A stretch of 10,695 bases of DNA from Pseudomonadota bacterium (GTDB taxonomy: Bacteria > Bdellovibrionota_C > UBA2361 > OMIW01), in NCBI GenBank assembly GCA_900299205.1, contig OMIW01000121.1, positions 1 to 10,695 of the forward strand, written 5' to 3'. Shown here piece by piece: positions 1 through 8,012 of this stretch. The position numbers and the translations under genes are program-made. The notes below the pieces were generated by a model. It made no database searches. It worked only from the letters and a program-made list of their open reading frames with translations, and had not been told where the DNA came from. The first letter of the stretch is position 1, and every line of letters begins with the position of its first letter.

Positions 1-702
1 ACTTATCGTGATGACGCCCAGCGCGTCTACAATATCGGCTACGACATTCGTATTCTCGAGCGAAGGCTTGAATGCGTACCACCCGCTCTGTGCCAGAGTA
101 TTCAGAGGGTGACGGCAGCATATCGAAATATTCTCGTCTGTCATCCCTCTGCGATTGATGATGGGTTGATACACGGAGATCTGTATCCCTCAAATATATT
201 TCGGACGCAGAGCGGCTGTCAGCTCATCGATAATAATCAAGCGGCTTATTATCTAGGGAGAATCTCTCCGACTGGCGATCCGGCGAAGGATGTCGGGAAG
301 TCAGTCGGATACTTTCTCGTTGAATGGGCACGCAGGCAAAAAATCGAACCCTCCGAAGATTCCTCGATTGACGGCAAGGGGCTCGATGATCTCATGGAAC
401 AAATCGATAGCCTCGTTGGAAGTTATCTTGATTCGCGTCGAAAATCAGGATTCCCGATACAACATGATGAGCAATTCAAGGTAGGTATAGCGTTTCATGC
501 GATTAGTTTCGCTGCAAAGAACTGGACTGACCTTCGAGGATTGAAGTTTAGCCCGCCCGAGGGCGGACCGCCGACCGATATTATGCGATCATCCCTTTTT
601 GAAGCACTTAAATCATATCTTCAACGGATAGCCATCCCCCCGATTTCATATGAGTCGACTGCCCTTCAACAATTTTGGAGTCGGCCCGGATATGTGGCTT
701 AA
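1..702 (+). CDS. APH/choline-kinase-like phosphotransferase, C-terminal part (5' end outside window)
   Basis: The frame is open from base 1, so the gene starts upstream and 233 residues are visible. It carries the hallmarks of the aminoglycoside phosphotransferase / choline kinase fold: a catalytic-loop motif HGDLYPSN at about residues 59-66, with Asp as catalytic base and Asn as metal ligand, and then a DFG-equivalent Asp in QLIDNNQA about 20 residues later. A following GDPAKDVG stretch resembles the conserved GDP..D segment of the family. The remainder is a helical C-terminal lobe. Such enzymes move the gamma-phosphate of ATP to a small molecule or, in some members, a protein. The substrate cannot be read here, because the N-lobe is missing and the C-lobe has no diagnostic motif I recognise. 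Resistance or methylthioribose kinase activity should not be assumed. A GTG at 109 could be mistaken for the start, but the upstream frame is coding-like and conserved kinase sequence would be lost. It converges on the small minus-strand gene ending at 758. Confidence 0.75.
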   Translation, partial: TYRDDAQRVYNIGYDIRILERRLECVPPALCQSIQRVTAAYRNILVCHPSAIDDGLIHGDLYPSNIFRTQSGCQLIDNNQAAYYLGRISPTGDPAKDVGKSVGYFLVEWARRQKIEPSEDSSIDGKGLDDLMEQIDSLVGSYLDSRRKSGFPIQHDEQFKVGIAFHAISFAAKNWTDLRGLKFSPPEGGPPTDIMRSSLFEALKSYLQRIAIPPISYESTALQQFWSRPGYVA

Positions 703-757
703 AATAGGGAAAAAGGCGTCAGATTCACCTACCCCGCTGTAAATCCTCGCCTCATCA

Positions 758-931
758 TCACCGGATATCGATTTGAATGTCCCTTTGGTCATCGCTCTCG
801 GCACTTCCAGCCAACGTCGCTCCCAAAAACTTTCCGATAACGAAGGCGAAGATAAGCCCCCCTAGGATTGCCACTAACATAAGATACGTTCCCTTGGTAA
901 AAGGCACTCGCAGTCTTCCCTGATTATCCAT
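758..931 (-). CDS. small single-pass membrane protein downstream of dnaE
   Basis: This is a 57-residue protein of unknown family. It has a short charged N-terminus (MDNQGRLRVPFTKG), one strongly hydrophobic helix at about residues 15-41 with several glycines, and an acidic C-terminal tail of about 16 residues (SAESDDQRDIQIDIR). I chose the ATG at 931 because AAAAGGGG lies about five bases upstream of it; a TTG at 958 in the same frame has no comparable site. The gap to the dnaE stop is 39 bases on the same strand, so the two genes are probably co-transcribed. The positive N-terminus suggests the tail faces the periplasm (positive-inside rule), which is inference. No signal peptidase or lipobox motif is seen. 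A chance open frame is possible at this length, but the ribosome binding site, sensible topology and tight spacing favour a real gene. Confidence 0.6.
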   Translation of the reverse strand: MDNQGRLRVPFTKGTYLMLVAILGGLIFAFVIGKFLGATLAGSAESDDQRDIQIDIR

Positions 932-970
932 CGTTTCCCCTTTTGCGTTTACCCTCAACTCCGATAGCGA

Positions 971-3900
971 TCACCCCGTGGTGAATCCAATAACCGGTCT
1001 TCCGAAAAGCTCTTCGAGCTGATCGCAGAGTTCCTCAGACGGTGCTACCATAATCTGAGCTCCCCCCTCTCCTCGAGGCGTTATGACACAGGTCCCCTCC
1101 CGCAGCTGAATCCGCACCTGAAGCGGGCAGGAGCCCGGGAATCCGCGGACTATCTCTGCGAATCGTTTCGCCCGGACTCCCAAGTCATCATCACTCCGAA
1201 AAATAACGATGCCCGCCTTTGCACCCCGAGAGCGAATATCCACAAGCGACTCCATCTGATCAACTATCAAAGTGCACCGTTCATCGGAGATATCAGCTTT
1301 TCCCATGACGAGCACCGGATCCTGCCGCGACAGCACCGGCTCAATTCGCTGGTAAGTATCCGGCCAAGCGAGGGCCTCAATCGTACCGAGGTGATCCTCA
1401 AGAATGAACGAGGCATACCTGTCCCCCTTCTTGGTATTCTTGAGCTTGAGTGCCGTTACAACTCCCCCCATCCGCACATCGACCGATTTTCTCGCTGCCT
1501 TGACATCATCCGTCGTAACCGCTCCTCCCGACTTTAATTCATACCGAAACTTCTCAAGGGGATGACCCGAGATAAAGAATCCAAGCGCCTCCCGCTCGTA
1601 GGATAGTCGCTGCGTTACCGGCCACTCTGGTATACCCCGTGGCCCTCGACGGGGTCTGGGAGCTTCATCGAACATCGAGAAGAGAGAGAGCTGGTTCGAT
1701 TTTTTTTCCTTGTGTTCAATCTGAGCAATCTTGAGCGATTCTTCGAGGGTCTCCATCAGCTCGCGGCGACTTACTCCCAGAGAGTCACAGGCTCCGCTTT
1801 TTATGAGCGTTTCGAGAACACGTCGGTTCAATGCGTGCGGATCAACCCGACAAAGGAAATCATCGAGGCTCGTGAATTTGTTTTTACCCGACTGCCCTTC
1901 TCCGGACCGCCCCTCGATTATGGAAGAAACCGCCTTTTCGCCAACACCTTTAATCGCTGCCAGGCCGTATCGTATCGCATTATTCTGAACTGAAAATCGG
2001 GCGTTACTTTCGTTGATATCGGGGGGAAGAAACTGGACCTTCTGCTTTTTGCATTCATTGATATTTTTGAGAACTTTATCAGTGTCATCAAGCTCATGTG
2101 ACATCAACCCTGCCATAAACTCGACTGGATAGTGAGCCTTGAGATAGGCCGTCTGAAAAGATATCAGGGCATATGCAACTGAATGACTCCTATTGAAGCC
2201 GTATCTGGCGAAAGTCTCCATCTGGTCAAATATCTGGCGCGCAATCGGTTCAGCGATACCCCGCTCCTGACACCCCGAAACAAACCGTACTCCCTGCTTT
2301 GCCATCTCCTCCGGGTTTTTCTTACCCATGGCCCGACGCAAAAGATCAGCATCCCCCAGAGAATACCCCGCCAACTCGCGGGACAGCTGCATGATCTGCT
2401 CCTGATATATCATAATTCCGTACGTATCTCGGAGCACCTGTTCCATGAGCGGGTGAAGATAGGTCACCGGCTCACGTCCATGTTGCCGATTGATATAATG
2501 ATCGACCATTCCCGCATCGAGAGGACCGGGTCGGTAGAGGGCAAGGATAGCCACGAGATCATCAAAGCAGCTTGGCTTCAGTCGAATCGTCATCTCAGTG
2601 ATACCACCCGATTCGAGCTGAAATACCCCCGTCGTATTACCCGCTGCAAGCATCGCGTACGTTTGAGGGTCATCGAGAGAAACTGCATACAGATCGATCT
2701 CTTTGCCCTGACTCTCGCGGACAAGCTGAATCGCCGAATGGATGACGGTTAATGTTTTAAGACCGAGGAAATCGAACTTAACCAGACCCGCCTTCTCGAC
2801 ATAACTCATCGAGAACTGAGTGACAATGTTCCCATCTTTATCGAGCATCATGGGCACTAGGTCCATCAGGGGACGATCCCCGATGACAACGCCAGCCGCA
2901 TGAGTCGACGCATGTCTGGTCAACCCCTCTACCTTCATCGCCAACGAAATTAGCTCTCGTCCCTCCCCTTCTGCGTAGTCCGCCAGCTTTTTCTCCATCT
3001 TTAGCGCTTCTGCCAGGGGATAATCAAACCCTTGACGCGGAGCAGGAACGAGTGATGCAATTCTATCAGTTTCCGTATATGGCAGACCAAGCGCGCGTCC
3101 GACATCCTTTATCGCCGCTTTCGCCTTCAGCGTTCCGAATGTCGCTATTTGAGCAACGCGATCATTTCCGTATTTGTTCACTACATATTCGATTACCTTT
3201 TGTCTCCCCTCGATACAGAAGTCCACATCAATATCAGGGAGCGAGACCCGCTCAGGATTTAAAAATCTCTCGAAAAGAAGCTTATTCTTAATCGGATCGA
3301 CCTCGGTTATCCGCAATGCGTACGCCACAAGTGATCCAGCACCACTTCCTCGACCGGGCCCCACTGGGATGTCGTGCTCTTTGGCCCACACTATGAAATC
3401 AGAAACGACGAGAAAATAACTGGCAAATCCCATCTTACCGATAAGCTGAACTTCCTCGTCGAGTCTCTCCCGATATCCAGTTTTTGCGGCCTGATCGAAA
3501 TTCGGATCGTGTTTTGCCATCGTCTCGAGCCGTCGCTCAAGTCCCTCACGCGCCATATTGCCCATCAACACCAGGTGATCATCCTCGGTGCGCTCACTGT
3601 AACGGGGCATATAGTGGGTCGAAAAATCGAAGGAAAGATTGCATGCATGAGCGATATCGAGCGACGTGCGAACCGCCTCATCCGCCCCGGGCATGTCACC
3701 AAAACCTTCCAACATTTCGGCACTTTGCTTGAGATACAGCTCAACCCCCTCATGGCGGATACGACCCGGGTCGGTGACCTGCTTACTCGTTGAGATACAC
3801 ATGAGGACCTCTTGCGCGTAGTGATCCCCCTTTTCCAGATAGTGACAATCGGTGGAGGCTACGAGCGGTAGTCCGAACTCCTGCGCAAGATCGCGACATC

Positions 3901-4471
3901 GAAGATTGTGCGCGATCTGTTCTGAGATCGCGTGCGGTTGAATCTCGAGATAATAGCGGTCGGGAAATGTCTTTGCGTAGAACGAGACTACCTCCTTCAT
4001 AGCCGCTCGATCATCATCCGATCCAGCCCGAGCCAACTCACCCGCCAGACAACCGCTCAACACGATGAGCCCGTCGTTGAATCGAGCGAGCAACTCACGA
4101 TCCACCCGTGGCTTCCCGTAGAACCCCTCCTGATACGCGAGGCTGGAGAGTCGACAAAGATTCCGATATCCCTCCATCGTCGCCGCAAGAACAGTGAGAT
4201 GGCATGTGCCCGCGCCCCCTTGGGAACGCTGCTTGCGCTCGAACCGGCTTCCTCCCGCTACGTAGAGTTCACAGCCTATGATCGGCTTTATCCCGACTTT
4301 TTTCGCTGCAGCATAAAACTCGAGCGCCCCGTGCAGATTCCCGTGATCGGTCATCGCAATTGCTGGCTGTCCCAGGTCGCGGGCTCGCTCGAGTACCTCA
4401 GGTATCTTATTCGCACCATCGAGGAGGCTGTACTGGGTATGAAGGTGGAGATGAACGAAGTTATCAGTCAC
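971..4471 (-). CDS. dnaE: DNA polymerase III alpha subunit (DnaE1 type)
   Basis: Catalytic subunit of the replicative DNA polymerase, which extends primers while bound to the sliding clamp. From the GTG start it has 1166 residues, normal for the family. An N-terminal PHP domain begins HLHLHTQYSLLDGA (residues 7-20) and continues with TDHGN (41-45), a metal-ligand Glu at 68, His 91, Cys 141 and DCH (208-210). The palm has PDIDVDF, whose Asp 415 and 417 are catalytic, with the third in KFDFLGL (567). A helix-hairpin-helix region lies near 835-850, an internal clamp-binding motif QLSLF at 927-931, an OB fold near 998-1075, and then the C-terminal tau-binding region. I chose the GTG at 4471 because GAGGAG sits five bases upstream and it gives the usual short lead before FVHLHLH. 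An ATG at 4519 would add 16 residues and has no visible ribosome binding site. It follows tonB on the same strand after 143 bases. Confidence 0.97.
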   Translation of the reverse strand: MTDNFVHLHLHTQYSLLDGANKIPEVLERARDLGQPAIAMTDHGNLHGALEFYAAAKKVGIKPIIGCELYVAGGSRFERKQRSQGGAGTCHLTVLAATMEGYRNLCRLSSLAYQEGFYGKPRVDRELLARFNDGLIVLSGCLAGELARAGSDDDRAAMKEVVSFYAKTFPDRYYLEIQPHAISEQIAHNLRCRDLAQEFGLPLVASTDCHYLEKGDHYAQEVLMCISTSKQVTDPGRIRHEGVELYLKQSAEMLEGFGDMPGADEAVRTSLDIAHACNLSFDFSTHYMPRYSERTEDDHLVLMGNMAREGLERRLETMAKHDPNFDQAAKTGYRERLDEEVQLIGKMGFASYFLVVSDFIVWAKEHDIPVGPGRGSGAGSLVAYALRITEVDPIKNKLLFERFLNPERVSLPDIDVDFCIEGRQKVIEYVVNKYGNDRVAQIATFGTLKAKAAIKDVGRALGLPYTETDRIASLVPAPRQGFDYPLAEALKMEKKLADYAEGEGRELISLAMKVEGLTRHASTHAAGVVIGDRPLMDLVPMMLDKDGNIVTQFSMSYVEKAGLVKFDFLGLKTLTVIHSAIQLVRESQGKEIDLYAVSLDDPQTYAMLAAGNTTGVFQLESGGITEMTIRLKPSCFDDLVAILALYRPGPLDAGMVDHYINRQHGREPVTYLHPLMEQVLRDTYGIMIYQEQIMQLSRELAGYSLGDADLLRRAMGKKNPEEMAKQGVRFVSGCQERGIAEPIARQIFDQMETFARYGFNRSHSVAYALISFQTAYLKAHYPVEFMAGLMSHELDDTDKVLKNINECKKQKVQFLPPDINESNARFSVQNNAIRYGLAAIKGVGEKAVSSIIEGRSGEGQSGKNKFTSLDDFLCRVDPHALNRRVLETLIKSGACDSLGVSRRELMETLEESLKIAQIEHKEKKSNQLSLFSMFDEAPRPRRGPRGIPEWPVTQRLSYEREALGFFISGHPLEKFRYELKSGGAVTTDDVKAARKSVDVRMGGVVTALKLKNTKKGDRYASFILEDHLGTIEALAWPDTYQRIEPVLSRQDPVLVMGKADISDERCTLIVDQMESLVDIRSRGAKAGIVIFRSDDDLGVRAKRFAEIVRGFPGSCPLQVRIQLREGTCVITPRGEGGAQIMVAPSEELCDQLEELFGRPVIGFTTG

Positions 4472-4476
4472 GGTTG

Positions 4477-4482
4477 CTCCTC
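4477..4482 (-). promoter_or_regulatory. ribosome binding site that decides the dnaE start
   Basis: On the minus strand this reads GAGGAG, followed by a five-base spacer and GTG. It lies inside the longer frame that could begin at ATG 4519, so it is the main reason to prefer the GTG start. Confidence 0.65.
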
Positions 4483-4614
4483 TTCCCCAGGAAGTTCCCC
4501 CTGAAGATGTGTCATGCATATATATCGCGATGGGAGGAGGATACCAGATTGCACCCCCCAGAACAGCGGGGAGAGGCCCTCTTCAACGAAAACCGCGTTA
4601 GATGTCCAATCACG

Positions 4615-5520
4615 TTATCCTAACCGGAATGCAACCGGGACGATAAGTGCAAGAGTATTTTTCTTTAAATCGCCCGGAAAGGCTGGGAATGGCGCCGCTC
4701 GCTCAACCATCGCACGAAGCTCATCGTCGAGGATCGGAACCTGCGTCGAGCGAACTATCTGAAATGCCGCAAGCGATCCGTCGGCACTGATCTCGAGCCG
4801 AATCGTCCCCTCGCCGGTCATTCGCCGCTTTATAGCGCGCTCCGGATACCGTTTCACCCGGGCAAGACGGGTCGCCACCATATCCTGATAGCTAATACGG
4901 GCCTGCTCAAGGCTCGCCGTTCCACCGGGGACACCAAATGGTTGGACCGAAGAGGTCGTGGCGGAAGAACTCCCAGCCGAAGTGGGTGCCTCCAAAGAGC
5001 GAACGGTCCGGGAAGTTGTCTCAGTTTGACGTTCCTTTGAACGCTCAGGGGATACATCCCGACTCGACCTGCGCTCTTGTTCGGGCTTTTCTTTGCGCTC
5101 TCGCTTCGCAAGCGGATCAGCAGAGGTCTCCTCTTCACGCCGCGACGGTAACGGGGGCTCCCCTTTTGGTTGCAATACCGGAGTCGGGGAAGAGGGCGGG
5201 ACTCGCTCAGCCACGAATGCCTCCGCTCCAGACGACTGCGGAACAATCGGTACCCCCTTAGGTAACACGGTCTCAAGCGCAGAGAGGGGAATCATCGAAA
5301 CATCGAGCGCCTTGAGCATTGCTTGATCGACGGGAGTCCCAATAATGTCCGGCGAGCGGATATGCGGCACCCCCCGCACCACCGCTACGACCACCCCAAG
5401 GTGTAACAACAACGAGAAAAACATTGCTCGGCGCAGTACAGAAGACGAACCACCCCTCTCCACTCTCTCGAGCGCCCCATCGACTGGAATCCCCTCAATC
5501 GTTACGACCCCTGCCGTCAC
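4615..5520 (-). CDS. tonB: TonB energy transducer
   Basis: Periplasm-spanning protein that passes proton-motive-force energy from ExbB/ExbD to outer-membrane TonB-dependent receptors. It has 301 residues. The membrane helix at about 32-49 contains Ser36 and His40 in the SxxxH spacing that E. coli TonB needs for coupling to ExbB/ExbD. A long linker (about 100-205) is rich in Pro, Arg, Lys, Glu and Ser; its middle is a mixed-charge stretch rather than the classic Pro-Glu/Pro-Lys repeats. The C-terminal TonB domain (about 211-301) has the expected KRYPERA, GEGTIRLEISADGSL and AAPFPAFPGDL segments and ends on a beta strand. The GTG at 5520 follows a GGGGG run after a six-base spacer, and an in-frame TAG two codons upstream excludes a longer protein. 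The receptor gene lies divergently across 170 bases. ExbB and ExbD are not in the window. TolA is less likely given the C-terminal motifs. Confidence 0.9.
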   Translation of the reverse strand: MTAGVVTIEGIPVDGALERVERGGSSSVLRRAMFFSLLLHLGVVVAVVRGVPHIRSPDIIGTPVDQAMLKALDVSMIPLSALETVLPKGVPIVPQSSGAEAFVAERVPPSSPTPVLQPKGEPPLPSRREEETSADPLAKRERKEKPEQERRSSRDVSPERSKERQTETTSRTVRSLEAPTSAGSSSATTSSVQPFGVPGGTASLEQARISYQDMVATRLARVKRYPERAIKRRMTGEGTIRLEISADGSLAAFQIVRSTQVPILDDELRAMVERAAPFPAFPGDLKKNTLALIVPVAFRLG

Positions 5521-5583
5521 CGGCTACCCCCTGCTACTTTCCTTTACCCCTTCTTAAAGCTCTTGCTTGCCTTCTGCCCCGAA

Positions 5584-5612
5584 ATGATGCCCAACCTTAC
5601 TTGACATGTCAA
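5584..5612 (-). promoter_or_regulatory. predicted tonB promoter
   Basis: Reading leftward, TTGACA (5612-5607) is a perfect -35 hexamer. After 17 bases comes CATCAT (5589-5584), which matches four of six -10 positions. Transcription would start near 5577, leaving a leader of about 57 bases before the tonB GTG. The call rests on consensus matching only. Confidence 0.4.
5601..5612. promoter_or_regulatory. perfect 12-bp palindrome, candidate operator in the divergent tonB/receptor promoter
   Basis: TTGACATGTCAA equals its own reverse complement. It lies near the middle of the 170-bp gap between two divergently read, functionally linked genes, and each half is a perfect -35 hexamer for one direction. 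A dimeric regulator bound here could block or tune both promoters at once. It does not match the Fur consensus, and its half-site spacing is two bases shorter than the FNR/CRP-type TTGAT-N4-ATCAA site. The regulator is unknown. Confidence 0.45.
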
Positions 5613-5630
5613 ACTTTCCTCCGGCATACC
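5601..5630 (+). promoter_or_regulatory. predicted receptor promoter (weak -10)
   Basis: TTGACA at 5601-5606 is a perfect -35 hexamer on the plus strand. The best -10 at normal spacing is CATACC at 5625-5630 (18-base spacer, three of six matches). TACCAT at 5627-5632 matches better, but the spacer is 20. Weak core elements would fit a promoter that needs an activator, but this is inference. Confidence 0.28.
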
Positions 5631-5690
5631 ATGCGTCCGCCCCACTCGGCTAACGGACTCCTGATAAGACGAGAGAAAAGATAGGTACCA

Positions 5691-8012
5691 ATGAACGGCA
5701 AAAATCCGATACTTCGATGGACTATGTCCGGATGGTTAGCATCGCTGACCTCCCTCACGATCAATTTCGGGGCCATCCTCCCCTCGCTCGCCCAGTCGGA
5801 ATCCCCCAATTCGGCGACCTCCAACAGCGCCACCAACGCCGAGGACCGCTCTCCTTCAAAGAAATCAAGAACCAAGACGAAAACAAAGGATGCGGAGATC
5901 CTCGAGCGGATCACCGTCGTGGGAACCACTTCCAAACTCCCCGAGGTCCCCGGCTCGACCGCCCTCATCGAGGGCAAAGAGCTCGAAGCCGCCAAAACAG
6001 GAGTCGGCGATGTTACCCGCGCCCTCCGCGCCGTAGCCGGGGTCAACATCGTTGAGGAAGAAGGCTTCGGCATTCGACCGAACATAGGAATGAGGGGAAC
6101 CCCCTCCGAGCGAAGCGCCTCGATCACTCTTATGGAAGATGGGGTCCTTATCGCGCCCGCCCCTTATTCAGCCCCCGCCGCATACTTCTTCCCCTCGTTC
6201 GCCCGTATGTCGGGGCTGGAGGTTCTCAAGGGAGCTGGCCAGATTAAATACGGCCCCCGTACCACTGGCGGCTCGCTCAATCTCCTGTCGACCCTTATTC
6301 CCGAGCAGCGAACCCTCCACGGCGATATCGCAACTGGCAGCTACGACACAACCCGGGGACATCTGTACTTTGGAGAGTCGTTCGAAAACATCGGCTACCT
6401 TCTTGAAACCTTCCAGCTCTCGACCAACGGGTTCAAAGATCTTGATGGGGGTGGCAACACTGGATTCGACATCCGCGACTATATCGGAAAAATTCGTTTC
6501 AACACCGATCGCGATGCTGATATGTATCAACAGCTCCAATTTAAATTCGGTTATTACGAGCAGGAGGGGAATGAAACGTACCTTGGACTTTCGCGCGACG
6601 ATTTCGCGCGCACTCCAAACCGCCGGTACGCCGCATCTCAGCTCGATATGGTCGACATCCGCCAACAGCAGTATCAAGCGCAACACTATATCGAGCTCTC
6701 TGACGCTGTAGACCTCACCACAACCGGTTACTACAACGGGACCGAGCGACGATGGAACAAACTCGACTCCGTCGGTGGAAATTCGCTCAGTGCGGTCCTC
6801 GATAATCCTACGCTTTATGCGGATCCGTTTGCATGGCTCTCTGGAGCAGCGAACAGTCCCGATAATGCCCTCAAGATGCGTGATGCCAATCGCGATTTTT
6901 ACGGCTCGGGGATTCAATCGGTGATGGTTGTCAAGGTCGATGGTGCTGAGGTGGACAACCGTTTCGAGCTCGGGATCCGATACCATCAAGACGAGGAGGA
7001 TAGACAGCAGCAAGATAATTCTTATCGGATGGAGAATGGTCGAATGGTCCAAACATCCGCAGGACTAATCCGGAGTAATGCCAACCGGATATCCTCTGCC
7101 GATGCGACCGCTTTGTATCTGCAAGATACAATCTCGACGGGCAAATGGCGGTTCGTTCCAGGGCTTCGGTACGAGAATATCGGGCTTAAAAGGGAGGATT
7201 ATGGAAGCAACGACCCCGATCGGTTAGGAACTAAGCTCCAGACCAATACCCAATCGCTCGATGTGTGGATCCCGGGATTGGGCGCCGACTACTCTTTTAA
7301 TGATACCGTGTCGGCGTTCGTCGGGGTGCACAAAGGCTTTTCTCCTCCCGGGCCAAGCAACAAAGAGGGCATTAAAGAGGAGGAAAGCATCGCATATGAG
7401 CTCGGCACTAATATTGTGCGGGGATCGCTGGTGTCGCAGATCAGCGGGTTTCTCAACGACTACGACAACTTGCTTGGAGTGGACTCTCTCTCCAGTGGTG
7501 GTGCAGGAACCGGCGATCAGTTTAATCTCGGAAAGGCGTTAACGTATGGGGTTGAATCATCGATTCGGTACGATATCGCCGATCTCCTCGAAACTGAGTA
7601 CCGACTCCCCGTCTACGGCGTGTATACCTTTACGAATGCTGAGTTCCGCTCAACCTTCACGAGCGACAACTACGGTAAGGTCGTCTCAGGAGACAGAATT
7701 CCGTACATCGCCGAACACCAGTTTGCAATCGGTGCAGGTGTCGAGCACGACTGTTACGGAAAACTTCTATTTCGATCCTACTTTACTGATGCGATGAGAA
7801 CGCAGCCATCATCCGCCGGAACTGCACCAAAAACCGACGCTGCCTACGTCGTCGATATGCACGCCGAAAGTCCGGAGATAAGGAAAGGAGTGACACTCTA
7901 TCTCGATGTTACAAACCTCTTCGACAATCACTATATCGTCGCCGCACGGCCAGCGGGGGCTCGGCCCGGGATGCCGTTGACGGCACTGGCCGGCATGAAG
8001 GTTCGATTTTAG
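5691..8012 (+). CDS. TonB-dependent outer-membrane receptor, FecA-like
   Basis: Outer-membrane beta-barrel importer powered by TonB, 773 residues. A signal peptide covers about residues 1-34 (basic start, hydrophobic core, SLA cleavage site). Next is a hydrophilic Ser/Lys/Thr-rich stretch (35-68), then a TonB box near 71-78 (LERITVVG). The plug domain (about 80-200) has NIGMRG, a segment with APAPYSAPAAYFFP, and EVLKGAGQIKYGP followed by a TTGGSLN turn. Its order resembles the FecA (ferric dicitrate) branch. The barrel runs to the terminal Phe of GMKVRF, the usual assembly signal. The N-terminal signalling (STN) domain of E. coli FecA is absent, so sigma/anti-sigma signalling is unlikely. The ATG has only a weak GATAGG-like site; an in-frame TAG three codons upstream rules out extension. 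A ferric chelate is the likeliest ligand, but the sequence does not prove it. It is divergent from tonB. Confidence 0.92.
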   Translation: MNGKNPILRWTMSGWLASLTSLTINFGAILPSLAQSESPNSATSNSATNAEDRSPSKKSRTKTKTKDAEILERITVVGTTSKLPEVPGSTALIEGKELEAAKTGVGDVTRALRAVAGVNIVEEEGFGIRPNIGMRGTPSERSASITLMEDGVLIAPAPYSAPAAYFFPSFARMSGLEVLKGAGQIKYGPRTTGGSLNLLSTLIPEQRTLHGDIATGSYDTTRGHLYFGESFENIGYLLETFQLSTNGFKDLDGGGNTGFDIRDYIGKIRFNTDRDADMYQQLQFKFGYYEQEGNETYLGLSRDDFARTPNRRYAASQLDMVDIRQQQYQAQHYIELSDAVDLTTTGYYNGTERRWNKLDSVGGNSLSAVLDNPTLYADPFAWLSGAANSPDNALKMRDANRDFYGSGIQSVMVVKVDGAEVDNRFELGIRYHQDEEDRQQQDNSYRMENGRMVQTSAGLIRSNANRISSADATALYLQDTISTGKWRFVPGLRYENIGLKREDYGSNDPDRLGTKLQTNTQSLDVWIPGLGADYSFNDTVSAFVGVHKGFSPPGPSNKEGIKEEESIAYELGTNIVRGSLVSQISGFLNDYDNLLGVDSLSSGGAGTGDQFNLGKALTYGVESSIRYDIADLLETEYRLPVYGVYTFTNAEFRSTFTSDNYGKVVSGDRIPYIAEHQFAIGAGVEHDCYGKLLFRSYFTDAMRTQPSSAGTAPKTDAAYVVDMHAESPEIRKGVTLYLDVTNLFDNHYIVAARPAGARPGMPLTALAGMKVRF

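Noticed and set aside
1-702. 5-methylthioribose kinase, linked to methionine salvage with the lyase at the other end
   Set aside because: The motifs fit the whole APH-like fold, the genes are more than 8 kb apart, and nothing specific to that kinase is visible.
2183-2752. Plus-strand frame of 189 codons inside dnaE
   Set aside because: It is antisense to conserved polymerase sequence, and its translation shows no domain or ribosome binding site. Other frames over dnaE, such as 3932-4504, are rejected for the same reason.
5521-5690. Fur box between tonB and the receptor
   Set aside because: No stretch resembles the GATAATGATAATCATTATC consensus well enough.
6168-7052. Minus-strand frame of 294 codons inside the receptor gene
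   Set aside because: Its Val/Ile/Leu-rich translation is the antisense image of the beta-barrel codons, and the plus strand carries the recognisable receptor.
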